Assembly (NCBI GenBank): GCA_018873245.2
Contig: JAEMBT020000006.1
Span: forward strand, 11,602,387 to 11,666,386
From: Archegozetes longisetosus
Taxonomy: Eukaryota; Arthropoda; Arachnida; Sarcoptiformes; Trhypochthoniidae
Length of the DNA stretch: 64,000 bases
Reading direction: 5' to 3'
Position 1 is the stretch's first letter, and every line of letters begins with the position of its first letter. The translations under genes and the position numbers were made by a program. The notes below the pieces were generated by a model. That model saw nothing but the letters and a program-made list of their open reading frames with translations. It searched no databases and was not told the DNA's origin. This document shows, one piece after another, positions 49,126 through 62,400 of this stretch.

Positions 49126-52100
49126 GTGAGCTATTTATGCATTAACGATCACAATATCTGTGCAATACTTCGTGATTTGCTATCAACTGGTACTGAATAA
49201 ATACTTAGGGTATTAGTAATACTAAAGTGATTAATTTTGTTTTTTTGTCAAAAACGTGTATCCCTTTATCGCTTAACGCTATTCAGTAGCCCTATTATCT
49301 TCATTACATAATAGATTAATTTTTTATATCTGATAAATACTGAGTTTTCGGAAGACTTGCCTCACTTTATTCACCATTTCATTGTTATTGATTACAAATA
49401 ACATTTTTCATTTTCTACTATTTTCGATGGATTTGCAGGTGATATAACTTGATATCGTAATACAGTGAATACTTGTAAGAAAATCTTTTGATCTGTAAGG
49501 ATAAAAAGCAATGGCTCATTTGGAAATGTTTCACCTGTTGGCATGAATTATTAAAAGTATCAATCATGTAACTATAAGCTAACCTGTAGTCATCTTCTAA
49601 AGAGTACTATAACGCTTATTAAAAAAACTTTCTTAGCAAACAATCATTCACTAGATAATGATTTGATAAAATTAATAACTTTTTTATAACATCCTTAAGG
49701 ATCGAGTAATCGGTTTTGCATTTTTTGCAAACCTCAGCTTCAACTTTGAATCTAAAAGCTATCTCAAAATTAATTTATGCAATAAATTGATTCAAACTAA
49801 TTCGATGTTATCCAACTAATTATTGTTGAAACCTGCAAAATGACTCCAGTTTTGTCCTCTTACCATTGATTTGGTTGATTTAATTTTAGTTGTGTTGCAA
49901 CACACATGTAATGATGGTTTGAATGACACAATTTTTAATTTAAATATTTTCCTCTAATCCTATATTTTTGTAATAATACAGACATCGATCGGCAAACTCT
50001 GATCGGATTACTTTGTAATTAGGATCAAATATAATCAAAAGCCGGGAAATGATTGGCTGGAAGCGATTAATATTGGGTAAATGTTGAATACTTTTGGATT
50101 CGAAGCATCAGTACAAAAGTGTGATTGAATAGCATAACGCATGAAATTGAATGCATAATATTTTAGAACCGATGAAAAGCCTCTCATTACACGAATTGAG
50201 CCGCTGTTGTGCGTTCACATTTTATTAATGTATTAATACTGCATAAAATTACTTCATAATAGTTTTGATGTATAATTTTATTAATATTCTTTCTGCAGCT
50301 GTCTTTTATATAAAATTGCCATAAGGTTTGATATATCCTCAGTCCAGTTCTACCTTTAGGCAATTTTTTGCAAAGCGAGCATGGATTACAAGAGGGATAA
50401 GTTTTTGGGGTCTTTGTAATAGCAATTTTTTGTCAAATATACGATACATTAAATCGTGAATATATTCAAATTAATGTAATACTTGAAAAAGAAAACCATT
50501 AGTTATTAAAGTATTTGAAAGTAAATAACGATTTGGTGTTGACGAATCATTTCCATTATTGAATTTGTAATAACTATAATCAGGGCTAAGATTTACGGAT
50601 TAACCCTTTGGCTAAAACATATGTTTGTCTGAAGTGGTAAAAACGAAAATTTGGCTCAAGAATGAAAAAAAGCGGCCATTTTTGGCCATTAACCACCACC
50701 ATCTGTTTGTTGGGTTTGATTCTAGTCCAATAAAATATAAATAATATAAGCGATTGCTTAAAGGCATCGATAATTCTTTAGAGGTTGTTTAGGGTCTAAC
50801 TTACACTATAATAATAATGGACAAAGTATTTTCTCAACCTTAGAAAAACATTTTAATGGTCGCAATCACATCGGGGGTAACTTTTTTAATTAGATTTACA
50901 TAGAACCAGACTGAGCTTTGATGTGAGGCCCGACAATAAATTATTCAAAGTGAATAGAAATCGACTTATCGTGATTCTCACATTATAGACAGTTTAATAG
51001 ATGGCAAAAAAGCAGATTAATTGTTCGACATTCGAAGCGCACCCATTAGTATAGTATAACCAAAATGACTCATTTATAATACGTTTAATAGCGATTCAAT
51101 GGGCAAACATCGGCTTAAGAGGTGGCAAACATTTTTTAGTACCATAATTAGAGAGAATTAATTTTATTGCTACTATTTTTTGCGATTTTTGGTCAATATA
51201 TTTATTTAATGAACGCACATAAATCGTGACAATAAGAACAGATTAGCTCATTATATCACAGGTGGTCTTATTTTCGGATCAATTATATGATCTCTTCTTT
51301 TAATTTATAGGATTAACTTTGAATTAGATTTTTTCCTAAAATTGTCTATTAATTCTAAGAACAAGTAGAAAATAATGCCATTTGTTTTGCTCTTCTGCTA
51401 GCATCTAATTTTTGCTCTGAGGCTTTGTTTTTCTAAAATCTTTTCAGTGGACATCTCTTCCCTAACACCAAATTAAATGCTTTTATGGCCAACACCTTAA
51501 TACATTTGAATGTTTAGCTCACTTTTTCAGCATTGTTTACAACGAAATCACATCGACTCCGACTCCGAAACACATGGATTCTCGAGTCAATTTGAAAGAA
51601 TTATTTTTTTAATAACAATTTCTAAGTTTTAAAATGTATAATTATTGAATCTATGCTACAATTAGTGAAAAATTTGAGATACATTTTATGTCCTATAATT
51701 TTTATGAATTTCTGTTTTTATGTGAGGAAAAGCAAAATTGAGCAAAACTCAAGGAACGATGGATCGAAACGAAATCAAAGTAATAAACTTATTGACGCCA
51801 ACACACAAATAATGAGACGTTTAGTTCTAAAAATACTAAATTTAAAAACCTGTACTTTAGCCATATTTCGAGCTAAAAGTCGAGACTAAATTAAGTTTAA
51901 GCTATAAATATTGATGAGTTTGAATTTTAGAGATTTTAATCAAAATCAAATCAGTCTCTTTGTGTTTCATCAGTTTAAATGATCGAGAGCTCAATTAGGA
52001 ATCAAACCTTAAGAGAAATAGAGCGGAAACTTAGTTAATAGAAAATTAAGTGGCAATCAATTATCAATACTTATATCCAAACTAAGCCTATTTACTTACA

Positions 52101-55100
52101 ATCTAGAAAATAATTCACTTAAATCTGCACTAAAAGATCAGAAAAGAAAAAATACTTTAAAACAAAATGAATTCATTAGTCATATTGAAAGTAAAGTAGT
52201 ATCGTAATATCAATTTGAAACATTAAGTCAAAAAACTAAACAAAGTTAAGATTAGCTCAAATAAAGTAGAATAAATTTGATCAGTTGGTTGATTAGTGAT
52301 ATAAATAGAAGAAATCTGTTTTAAATGACAACTCCCTCGCCATTTAGCTGAATCTGGTGCAAGACCTAACCCTACACTGTTGATCACACTGACATATGTA
52401 GCCAACACACGCTTACACAATATTCATAATCTAACTTTTCAATGTAACGCAGTCATTATTAAGATTGCAATAATAGCAAATAATAGGTTATTGATAGGGA
52501 TATGTTGGGAAAGAAAATATCTTTTATTCAATTATAATTCGATTAAGTATTTTATGCTCTTTTCAGCAAATTTAGTCCTCTAATAAGAATTGCATCTAAT
52601 ACGAAGACAACGAACTAAACTGCTAAGTAAGAAAGATTGTAAATCTACTTAAAATCTGACTATACTTTTGGATGGTCTCTGCAGTACACATAAATTGTTT
52701 TTTGATGAGTTGAGTATCATTGATATGACACACTCATCGAATTATTTTTATAACCGCAAAGAGATTAAGAATCCAACTAATAATAAGTTTAGGCCAAAAA
52801 TCATTTGTAAAATAGCAGTGACTCTCATATGAAGGTCTATTCAATATATTAACATGTATTTAGACAACTATTCTCAAAAAGAAGCCTCAGAGCTATTTTG
52901 ATCGCTATATGTTTTGCAATGAAAATAGATTATGAATATATTTTTCGGACCATTATATGTGCGATCGATACTTCATTGAATAATCTCATTTAAGAACATA
53001 TGATTGTCGATTTTGATCCTCGAAAAAGTGATCAATTCTAACACTGAAATCGACAAATATTCTATCAACATTAAGTAACTGTGAGAAAAACCATCATTCA
53101 TTCCTATTGAATAATTTAAATTCAAAATTAATACTAACTAATGGTTTACGTCAACAAATATTGTCTATAATTACTGTTTCGATTTTTGATCGATTGTTTA
53201 TTATGTTTTGTTTTGTACCTGAAGTAACAACATTTTTGAATATTAAATTCACGAAAACCTATAAAACTCGACTTTCAGTTATAACTTTCAATAACACTAT
53301 TTGAGAAATTAACTAAAATTGATTCAATGGACTCAAGTGTTCGTAATGCATTTCAAATATTGTATCGACCTGTGACTTGAAGCAAGTGTAAACTTATTGA
53401 CCCTAACAAATGAGGCTTTATGTAAAATTGAACTCCATTAAAAAAGATTTATTGAAAATCATTTGCAATAATTGATTACATTGTTTATTGCAGATAAGAA
53501 CGTTGCCAGCAAACTAAACTTGCGGTAGACAGATCAAATTACACTACTATCGAAGTCGAAATTTGACACGAGTTAACTATTAATTATTCAAGCTTTAGGT
53601 CAGTAGTCATTTTTAATTAGCAAGCTAATCAATGGTTACTTTTTTGTATCCGAAATACTCTAACTTGACATATGGGTCATACTGAATCCAACGGTATCAC
53701 TCATTTGTCTGTGCTATCTCAATAGGCCAAGTTTTTATGATAATAGACAGACCAGACAAACGCGTACGGATATTTTCATGCATGTATATAAACTTAATTG
53801 CGTTAAATGAAATAAAAAAGCAAACTTACATTTTCCTCTACATAAGCAAAAGATAGGTTTTGTCTGAGATATTTCAAGTATCACAGTTTAGTTATTTTCT
53901 GTTGAACTTTGTTAAAAGATGTGACTTTGAATGACCGAAACCATAAAAAACACCTATAGGTTTTATCAACTTTGAAATATTAAATGTAATTATCTCATGT
54001 TTGTAATTGAGAAAAGTAAAATTTGATTAAAACTTGAGTTAGAAAAAGCTGATATTAAACATGTGCGAACGCCTATCTTTCACGCTAAAACATGTTAATC
54101 ATTTCCAACAACTGGATTCTTTCATTCTCAGCAAGATTACATCGAAATACAGCTGAATTACTGCGTATTTCAGTTGAATTTCCATTCATTATTGTCTTCA
54201 AATTGAAAAGTCTGTGAAAGACCAGTGAATTTATAATGATTGTAAAATGATACTTAGAGTCAGTTTAAATTTTGAAAGTCATTTTAAAATTGAATTCAAA
54301 AATAAAGGTTAAGCTAAGCAAATAAATTTCAAAAAATGCAGTTTAAACTTGTTATTCTGATAAGAGTTTCTCTCATTCTGTTTGAGTGATGTTGAGCAAA
54401 AGGCCAATTGAAATAATATAATTTACTGATTCTTCCAAACATGTCTTGTTTAACGCATATATATAGACCACTTCGAATGTAGAGCTATTAATAAGACTTC
54501 TAGTTTACAAATAAAACATACAAGGTTTGAATACATACTCAGATTCTATTCGATGTGAGCTATCTTTTATTTTCTTTCGTAGTTGTCTCTAATAAATGCG
54601 ACTTGCATTCACAGGTTAGGTTTGCGATCTAACGAATATACTCAAAGTGAAAAATTTGTGTTTTAAGCAATTAAATTGGAAAACTTTCTTGTTACTTATT
54701 AACATATTATAACTATAAAATGGGTTTTTAATAATGAACAAAAATATTACTACTTTTAACAATTCTAACGAACTAGCAATTAAGAATTTTCCGTTGGTAT
54801 TCAATTTATGCTTAAAATGGTTAATTGTTAAACTTGTAAACTTCCAAATAATATAACTGCATTCAAGCTGTTCACAATCTCTTTCTTCCCAAAAGTATAT
54901 TTGAAACGACTGAATAGCAAACAAAAGTAAAACATTAAATTTTCTGTTTTTTAATGTTAGTAAAAGAGTGACTTATTAACGGGTATTAAGATTTTGCATT
55001 TATCATTTAATCAGTGGAAGTACTAGATCTATCTTACTATTGAACAACCGTACTGTTCAATTTTTCATTAATTTTGCAATCAATCATTAAAAAAATAACC

Positions 55101-55183
55101 GAGAATAAGCACTTCAATGTTAACAAGTGTTTGAGCACTGTTGTTTAGCCATCAAATGATCGCAAATGTCCAAATTCAAAGTG
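49126..55183. other. Gene-poor AT-rich region
   Basis: About 6 kb with only short unremarkable frames. 51730-51850 is hydrophilic and mildly coding-like (KIEQNSRNDGSKRNQSNKLI) but lacks convincing splice sites. Confidence 0.4.
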
Positions 55184-55880
55184 TGTTAACGGCTCCTCTT
55201 TGTTTGATCAAAATTCACTTAATCAAAATACATTTGATCAAAACCCCTGTTTAACTACCCCGAGAGTCAATTGAGCCCTGTATTCAATAATGAATTACTC
55301 TGATTTGAAATACCCATTTATGACATTTTCTAGGAGTTACTCAAATAAAACTGGTATGATATACTTGCAAATTTTATTTTTGCATCTGTAATAATCTTTA
55401 TCTTTATATGAAATATACTTTTGGTAAATATAATTATCAACAATTGCTGAATCAATTGATTTAGTAGACTTGATAAAATAAAGCGAAGCATTCATTATAA
55501 TTGAGAAAAATCACCAATTTATCAATGAAGTTATTTGACTGAAAACTAATATGAATGAAAGTTATATGAGGTTTTATTGTTTAAATACTAGTTATTTAAA
55601 AATAATCTGTGAAAGTCACGTAGTTTCTATTCCTTAGGGACAGCTCTGTTATTAAATCTAAGATTTCTTTAATCTCTGAAACACAACATGTTATTTCGTG
55701 ATTATTCATTAATCTCACAAATTAAATCTGAATCCAGTTGAGAGTTTAGTTTATTTTGAGTTTGAAAACGGATAATTTTTTGAGAATAAACAATTTAGGG
55801 GATTGGAAACAGAGTTTAATTTTGATCAAATGAATTTTGATCATGTGAATTTTGATCAAACGAAGTGCTCCCGTGCTAAC
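55184..55880. mobile_element. MITE with iterated TTTGATCAAAA subterminal motifs
   Basis: Inverted ends of about 60 bp. The left contains GTTAACGGCTCCTCTTTG, then TTTGATCAAAATTCAC, TTAATCAAAATACA and TTTGATCAAAAC. The right, as reverse complement, reads GTTAGCACGGGAGCACTTCG, then TTTGATCAAAATTCAC, ATGATCAAAATTCA and TTTGATCAAAATT. The three-fold palindromic motif at each end looks like clustered binding sites. Interior non-coding. Confidence 0.75.
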
Positions 55881-56049
55881 ATTTCGCTTACTCTGGAATC
55901 GGGCTAAAAATGATCAGAGCTAAATATATACATAAAGATGAAATTAAATTATTCATCATTTGAATAATCGAGACTTATTAAGCGTTCATTAAACGTAGAT
56001 TACTAAACGTTTATAAGCAGCGTTTCAACTAAAAGATTGAAAATCAGAT

Positions 56050-56459
56050 ATGAAATTCAAATTTACAACCTTAATTGCAGTTTCTCTCATTTTGGTTACA
56101 GCTCATTCAGTTAACTCAATATTTAGTAAATGCAAACCTGAAATATGTCCTGCTGTCTTGTGTAAAAAGATAAATTCCCAAGAATGTCGGGATATAAATA
56201 AAGTCTATAACCCACTATCTAAGGATGTTGTCCACAATGCTCCTTTCGGCATGGTAAGATTTCGAAAATTCGCTTAGTTTAATACAACTCTTTTGGTGAA
56301 TTTTTGAACAATTTCGTTACTTTTTCCAAAAATCTAGATGAAAGATGTAGATATTATGGAAATTTCTACGATACTCCTGGATTGGAGGTTGTTTGCGATC
56401 TCAGACGTGGACTAATTTGCGATCCGACAACTAATATTTGTACTAAATCAGAAATTTGA
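56050..56459 (+). pseudogene. Cys-rich secreted peptide, array copy 1 (frameshifted in exon 1)
   Basis: Exon 1 is 56050-56253, intron 84 bp, exon 2 56338-56459. The start ATG opens a signal peptide (MKFKFTTLIAVSLILVTAHS) and then KCKPEICPAVLCKK. The conserved CC-x-x-C segment at the end of exon 1 (about 56229-56253, CCPQC) is in a different frame from the signal peptide, so a one-base indel lies between about 56180 and 56228. Exon 2 in the expected phase is intact, with VCDLRRGLICDPTTNIC. The paralogue at 57314 shows the unbroken layout. It is probably a pseudogene; a sequencing error or an altered short product is possible. Confidence 0.65.
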
Positions 56460-57313
56460 AATCTGATTCGCAATCATAACTAAATTTAGGAACTTTTATT
56501 TTCTAGAATGAAATAACATTAAAGCATTAATTAAAGCATGATCTTCTATTGACATTGAACCTACATAAAAACGCAGTCAATGACGAAATTAGTAACTCAT
56601 TAATAAAAAATATGATTCTATGTATGCATTAATCTCTTTCTCTTCAAAACTGCATTTGAAATGGTTACACAATAAATAGAAACAAAATGCTTCCTAAAGA
56701 ATTATTTAGAAATTATAAATGGGTTATTAAGTTAATGAAGCAGATATTGAATAATTGTAGCTGTTGTACAATCTGACGAACTATTAAATTTATTTCATAA
56801 TCAAACAACTGGACTATCTCATTGTTATTGAGTATAATTCTAAAAGTGTACCTCAACTGTTTAGGTAGTTTAGCTTAGTCATCAATTATTGTGTACTTAA
56901 AAACTTAGCAGCCCGCGAATAGCAACCAGAAGTAATGCGTTGTCGTAACATGCTTTCTATCAGACCATGATATAGTGGACATTTAGAAGTTTATGAAATA
57001 TTAGATACAGTAATCGGAGAAAGTTAGAAGTCAAATTTGGCAAAATTAGGTGCGCACGATAGAGAAATTGACATAGCAACAGTGTTTTTCTTGTCGCTAT
57101 CACTTATTATTAAATTTTCAACTGTATGAACGAAATTGAAAACGTGTTAACATTGCGCCTACTCTCAAATAAGGCCATGAATTATTAGTGTAAAAAGTGT
57201 ATAATAATGGGATTTAATTATTGAATAATTATTATTCATCATTCAAAGCATGAGATTTACTAAAACTATAAAATCCATAAGCACGATATAAGCTAAACAA
57301 TTGAGAGCCTAAA

Positions 57314-57709
57314 ATGCAGCCAAAGCTTATTATTCTGGTTACAGTTTCAGTCATTTTGGTTGAATTAAATTCAGTTAACGCACTTCGATGTGCAGTGTGT
57401 GGAACTTATAAATGTTCTCCTGTTGATAGATGTACCTGTGATGGTGTTTATTATGACAAGGATTTCGTCTGTAATTGTTGTCCAGTTTGCTTACCCAGAG
57501 TTGGTATGGAGGATATGCAATTAAATCTCACAATTTATCAAGTTTTATATGTTTTACTTTGATTTTTCTTAAATTAAGGCTTAGGAAAAGAATGTTTGCT
57601 CTATTTAGGGTATGGCAGCCCTATTCCAACTGGTGAATGCGATCTGAAACAAGGACTATATTGCGATCCAATTACTCGAAATTGTACAAGTACTAGCATA
57701 AAAGCATAA
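57314..57709 (+). CDS. Small secreted Cys-rich peptide, array copy 2 (intact)
   Basis: Exon 1 57314-57503 and exon 2 57609-57709 join in phase 1 across a 105-bp GT-AG intron (96 aa). The signal peptide is MQPKLIILVTVSVILVELNS. The mature peptide contains CAVCGTYKC, RCTCDG, VCNCCPVC, then in exon 2 GECDLKQGLYCDPITRNC, 13 cysteines in all. The order C..C...C....C.C...C.CC..C...(G)xC...GL.C.....C resembles an IGFBP N-terminal/SIBD-type framework, also seen in some arthropod protease-inhibitor-like peptides. The function (inhibitor, defence or venom-like peptide, growth-factor binding) cannot be decided from sequence. TATA-like ACTATAAAA lies about 45 bp upstream. Confidence 0.75.
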
Positions 57710-58369
57710 AGAATTGGACTAATTAATTTGTAATCAATATTTATCTATAGATAATAAATTGATTTCTATTCCTTCACTTGTATTAACATGTTTTAACGAT
57801 AAATTCTAACTAACAGTTAAAAACGTCTCAATCAAATATTATGAATTAAGTAATTTTTATTGATTTGAAAACAAATTTCTTACGATGTGAATCGATTTTC
57901 ACGTTATAATGAGTAGAATTTAGAGCAAAATTTTGTAAAACTTTAATAATTTGATAGACTGTGAGGAGCTGATGTATAAGGTTAATTATATTAGAATAGT
58001 AAACTCAGTTCTTTCAAACTCGATTTCATGATTTAAAAATAGGAGTAATCAAAATTATAACACATTGAGTAAGCGAAAACAGATATCAAATATATGCGAT
58101 AGACTGTTGCCGGTGGATTGCCTGAAGCACACCAAAATCTCTTTAAATATTCAGCTCAATTAACGATTGGTTTAGATTAAACGCTAAATATTCAATAATT
58201 CGAAATATCGCACAAACTCTGAAATTAGGCAATAATTTGCTGGTATAAAAGGTATATAAAGATACGACTAAACTATAAGCTTAAAACAGCTATCAAAGCA
58301 AGAGGTCCCATAAGTAACTCTCAATAGTTGAAATTTAAGTCAAACAATCGAAATTTTGAAATACAGTCC

Positions 58370-58733
58370 AAGTTTATCAATTTGATTACATTTGTATTGA
58401 GTTAATACACTTTGATGCGGGGCACGCAAAACTTATACGTGCAGTACAGTTGGTCGGTACACTTGCGATAGTCAATACTATGAAAAAGACTTTGTAACTA
58501 CTGTCCATTTTGTTTCCCTAAAGCCGGCAGGGCCTTCACTAACTTTAGCATAAGATCATATTTTAATAGTCATCAGCCTCTTATTTATTTCTTGATCATT
58601 TTTGAATTTAGAAGAAAACTGTTGGACAACATAAATGGTGTTTGGAATCGATTGAGTGTGTATGATCTTAAACAAAACCTTTGTTGCGATCCAAATACTA
58701 AAGTTTGCACAAAGTGCTATTGAGACATTAATT
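58370..58733 (+). pseudogene. Cys-rich peptide, array copy 3 (heavily decayed)
   Basis: 58370-58530 aligns by eye with exon 1 of the 57314 copy (blocks around CTTTGATGCGGGGCACGC, GTCGGTACACTTGCGAT and CTATGAAAAAGACTTTGTAA) but carries stops and shifts and has lost a usable start. 58625-58733 resembles exon 2 (GATCTTAAACAAAACCTTTG, TTGCGATCCAAATACT, ending TGCTATTGA). It is a dead relative of copy 2. Confidence 0.7.
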
Positions 58734-59099
58734 ACGAATTTGATTGATTCGCAAGGGATTTACCGAAAGTAAATCAAATTCAAATTAGTTGTTAACTTAA
58801 AATATAATCAATAAGATCATTATATTTATCTAATATTAAAGCTGCAATTTTTAAGACAGTTCACTGATTTTTCCTAGAGTTACATCTGATTTTCATCAAA
58901 ATTTCTAACTTTTAACGAGTAAATAAAACTTAGTTTTGTGCAATAGTATTGATTTTTTAAAATCAAAGATTTAAACCAAAGATGTTGAAAGCTACTCAAT
59001 TCGAGCTCAAGAAAATTATATTCAAATTGACGCATAAGAGACCTACATAAAATTTATGAAAAATCGAAAGATATAAAATAAATTTATTGAAATGAGTCA

Positions 59100-59420
59100 T
59101 AAAATGCATATGTTGAACATTTGCAATTGTCAAGTAGCCAGATTAAAAATATGCATTTTTGGGAATCGAACAATTTTTGGGCTAATTTCTAAAATTTGTC
59201 GTTAGCACCTGAATTTTTGCATTGTTTAGTTAGTGACCAATCACTACTATTCTAAAAATTTAAAAATATGGTATTGCTAAACCCCCTTTTTTTTAATATG
59301 AGTCAACAGTTTGATTGCATAAATCATGTAAAAAGATGTGTTCAATTATTATTCTGTTTCAAACTTTAGAAAAATAGAAACTAAATCTTTCATAAGAGCT
59401 ACTAAATAATCGCGAACTGA
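59100..59420 (+). repeat. Array-specific upstream repeat, unit 1
   Basis: About 300 bp upstream of copy 4 (AATGCATATGTTGAACATTT ... CAATTATTATTCTGTTTCAA). It recurs at about 60980-61300 and 63225-63525 ahead of copies 6 and 8. It probably contains their shared promoter; TATA-like CATGTAAAAAGATG (CGTATAAAAAGATG in the others) lies about 90 bp before each ATG. Confidence 0.8.
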
Positions 59421-59422
59421 AA

Positions 59423-59808
59423 ATGCAATTGAAACTTTTAATTTTGATGACTTTATTAATGATACAGATGCATTCAGCTTATGCATGTCGACCAGCCAGA
59501 CCTTGCGACGTTGCATGTATACTAACAAATAAAGAGGAATGTGAATGCAAACAAAATGGTATTTTTTTTAAAAAGGAGAGATATTGTGAATGTTGTGATG
59601 TTTGCATTAAAACACTTGGTAAGTCTTCTGTATATTTTTACTCAAGTTCACAATACATCTAGGTAAATATTATCAACTACAATGATATTTGAATTGAGAG
59701 GAGGGGAAGAGCTTTGATTTTACCAGTATAATCGGTGTGCTACCAGATGCCATATGCGATCCAGAAGCTGGACTTGTTTGCAATCCAACCACTGGACTTT
59801 GCTCTTAA
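59423..59808 (+). CDS. Small secreted Cys-rich peptide, array copy 4 (apparently intact)
   Basis: Exon 1 59423-59618 ends at a consensus donor (CTTG|GTAAGT, phase 1). The best in-frame exon 2 is 59699-59808 (intron 80 bp), giving 101 aa. The signal peptide is MQLKLLILMTLLMIQMHSAY, then ACRPARPCDVAC, ECECKQNG, YCECCDVC, and in exon 2 AICDPEAGLVCNPTTGLC. The Cys layout is the IGFBP-N/SIBD-like framework of copy 2, but the mature region differs strongly in sequence and charge. The exon 2 acceptor (TTTGAATTGAG) has a weak pyrimidine tract, so exon 2 could start elsewhere. Confidence 0.65.
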
Positions 59809-60470
59809 CAGCGATAAACTCAAATGATTTTTGATCAGTTTATTTATAATATATAGATTTAGGATTGATTGCCATTTTTTATTCATATATTTTATCAATA
59901 AAATGACTAAAATGAAATAAAAATAATAAAGTGAATTTATGGACTTTATCTATAAAGGCATAAAGAAATCTAGTAATAAGTGCTTCAATTAATTTTAAGG
60001 TCGTTATAGATTTTGATTAGAAGAAAGCTCAATTTTCAGTTCATTGTTTGGATCATAATATATACGTGTTTTTATTTCCCTCTTTCGAGTTTATTATCTT
60101 GATTAAATTTATATTTAGTAATTTTATATGCAGATAATGAAGTTTAATGCACAGAATGTATAAATCATATACTCTATGATAATATTCATGCTTAAGAGAA
60201 ATAATTAGCTGCTAAACATTTCTATTTTCTCGTCATAATTCATAGTATATTCGATTAAATTCTTGATCATCTTAGAGATCAAAATTAAAAATTAAGATAA
60301 ATTGAAGTACATGGCGGAGTAACGGTGCCTCTATCGTAAATATACACGATAACAATGTAGATGCGCCTCAGTTCAAGTCATGTTTGTCTCAAAAACTAAG
60401 ATTTCTACACATATTCAATGAAACTTAGAATATATTTAATTGAATATTATTAAACTTTTAATGCTTAGTT

Positions 60471-60640
60471 TTGCTCAATTTAGAGGAGGCAAATAATCCA
60501 AAGTTTATTGAAATAAGAGGTCGCTCTCAAACATCTGTACGCGACCTAAAACTTGACTTTGCTTTAACTGAGTTCATTTGATCTCAAACAAGATCTCTGT
60601 TGAGATCTCAATAATGGAGTTAGTACACAAAATGCTGTTA
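60471..60640 (+). pseudogene. Cys-rich array relic 5 (intron end and exon 2 only)
   Basis: Sequence AATGCTTAGTTTTGCTCAAT leads into a degenerate exon 2 (ATCTGTACGCGACCTAAAAC, TTGACTTTGC). No exon 1 is nearby. It is nearly the same as the relic at 62280-62400, so the relic was duplicated with its neighbour as part of a larger unit. Confidence 0.6.
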
Positions 60641-60979
60641 AGATATTAATTATGAATTTGATTGAAAGTTATTTGTTACTTAAAACGATATAATCGAGCA
60701 ATAAAATTAATTTAAATTTACTCATCAGTCAGAATTAAAATTGAGAACATAGTTTAATAATTATTTTGATTTAGGCAAATATTTTGGAATTACACCAAAT
60801 TTGTAACATGCATCTTGATTCTTGGATCCAAACAAAATTTCACTTAATGCAATTTAATGATCATCATTAATAAGTCTAATATGTTCATAAATGTTCACAA
60901 GGTTATTAAAATTAATCGATAAGAAACTTGCAGTAAGCTTCTGATAAATTGAAAAATTAAAAATGAATTTATCAAAATG

Positions 60980-61300
60980 AGTAATAAAATGCATGTATTG
61001 AATATTTACGATTGTCAAGTAAACAGATTAAAAATATGCTTTTTGGGAATCGAACAATTTTTTGGCTAATTTCTAAAATTTGTCGTTGGCACCGAAATTT
61101 TTGCATTGTTTAGTTTAGAGACCAATCACTATTTATCTAAAAATTAAAATATGGTATTGTTAATCCCTTTTTTTAATAAGAGTCAACAGTTTGATTGCAT
61201 AAATCGTATAAAAAGATGTGTTCAATTATTATTCTGTTTCAAACTTGAGGAAAAATTGAAACTAAATTTTCCATAAGAGCAACTAAATGATCATAAACTG
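60980..61300 (+). repeat. Array-specific upstream repeat, unit 2
   Basis: Closely similar to 59100-59420 and almost identical to 63225-63525 (for example TTTTTGGCTAATTTCTAAAA, TTTGTCGTTGGCACCGAAAT). Confidence 0.85.
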
Positions 61301-61303
61301 AAA

Positions 61304-61663
61304 ATGCATTTCAAGCTTTTAATTTTGATGACTTTATCAATGATACAGATATATTGAGTTTATGCATTTGCAGCTAAACCTGATTGTATTATTAATTGTC
61401 CACTAATAATAAGTAAAGAACAGTGTAAATGCGAACAAAATGCAATTTCTCTGGAACATTGTGTTCATTATAGATGTTGTCCTGTTTGTGTCAGAACACT
61501 TGGTAAGACGTCTATACATTTTCACAAATTTATAACATATTAAGTAAAATTTATCAACTTTTAATGCTTAACTTTTTCAATCTAGAGAGGACAAAATTGT
61601 ACCATTACAAGAGGTGTTCTACCAGATGCTATATGCGATCCAAGAGCTGGACTTTGCTGTTGA
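61304..61663 (+). pseudogene. Cys-rich peptide, array copy 6 (nonsense codon, shortened exon 2)
   Basis: Exon 1 is 61304-61502 with a consensus donor. Codon 18, inside the signal peptide, is TGA (61355-61357), where copy 4 has TCA. After it the frame stays open through CIINCPLIISKEQCKCEQN and CCPVCVRTLG. Exon 2 (about 61586-61663) has lost the stretch equivalent to VCNPTTGL in copy 4, ending AGLCC then TGA. Its frame does not match the phase of exon 1. Three independent defects make it non-functional. Confidence 0.75.
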
Positions 61664-62279
61664 CAACCAATCTTAAACTGAATTAGCTTGTAATCAGTTT
61701 ATTGATGATCAACCAATTTAAAATTGTTACCTTGTAATAACATATTCCTTGAGTAAAATTAAATGCTTCTCTGCAAAAGAGAGTTATCTTTTTTGTGGCT
61801 ATTTGATAGATATTGAAAGTTTCATCTATCTTTATTACGATTTTAATTTGAACATATGTTTGAACGAAAAAATGTATCTAATTAAATCCAATTGAAAAGT
61901 TCAATTTCTATTTAAATTAATGCTAAATTGGATTAGAGCAATATATTTTGTTAATAAATTGTGTTAAGTATAGACTTGATTACAAGTGTTAGGCGCTAAG
62001 TAATATATTGCATGAACCAAAGTAAAATAAAATAATTATATCTTGTTGAACTGAAACTTTCTTCAACTATTTCCTCGTATCAACTTTTTCTTTTGAAAAT
62101 AACACAAATAAGTATTTTCAATATGACGTTAGAACATCAATTTTAATAATAATTTTCAAAAACAGATATTTTTTTGAGTAAAAAGCGCAAAATAAAGCAA
62201 AAGTAGACATTTACAGTTTAAAGCAGATTTCTACACATTTTCAATTAAACTTAAAATACATTTAGTTGAATATTATCAA

Positions 62280-62400
62280 CTTTCGATGCTTAGTTCTCTG
62301 GATTTATAAGATGTAAACAGTTCAAAGTTTATTGAAATAAGAGGTCGGTCTCAAACATCTGTATGCGATCTAAAAACTTGACTTTGCTTAACTGAAAAGT
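62280..62400 (+). pseudogene. Cys-rich array relic 7 (exon 2 remnant)
   Basis: GAGGTCGGTCTCAAACATCT, then GTATGCGATCTAAAAACTTG and ACTTTGCTTA, parallels relic 5. No exon 1 present. Confidence 0.6.
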
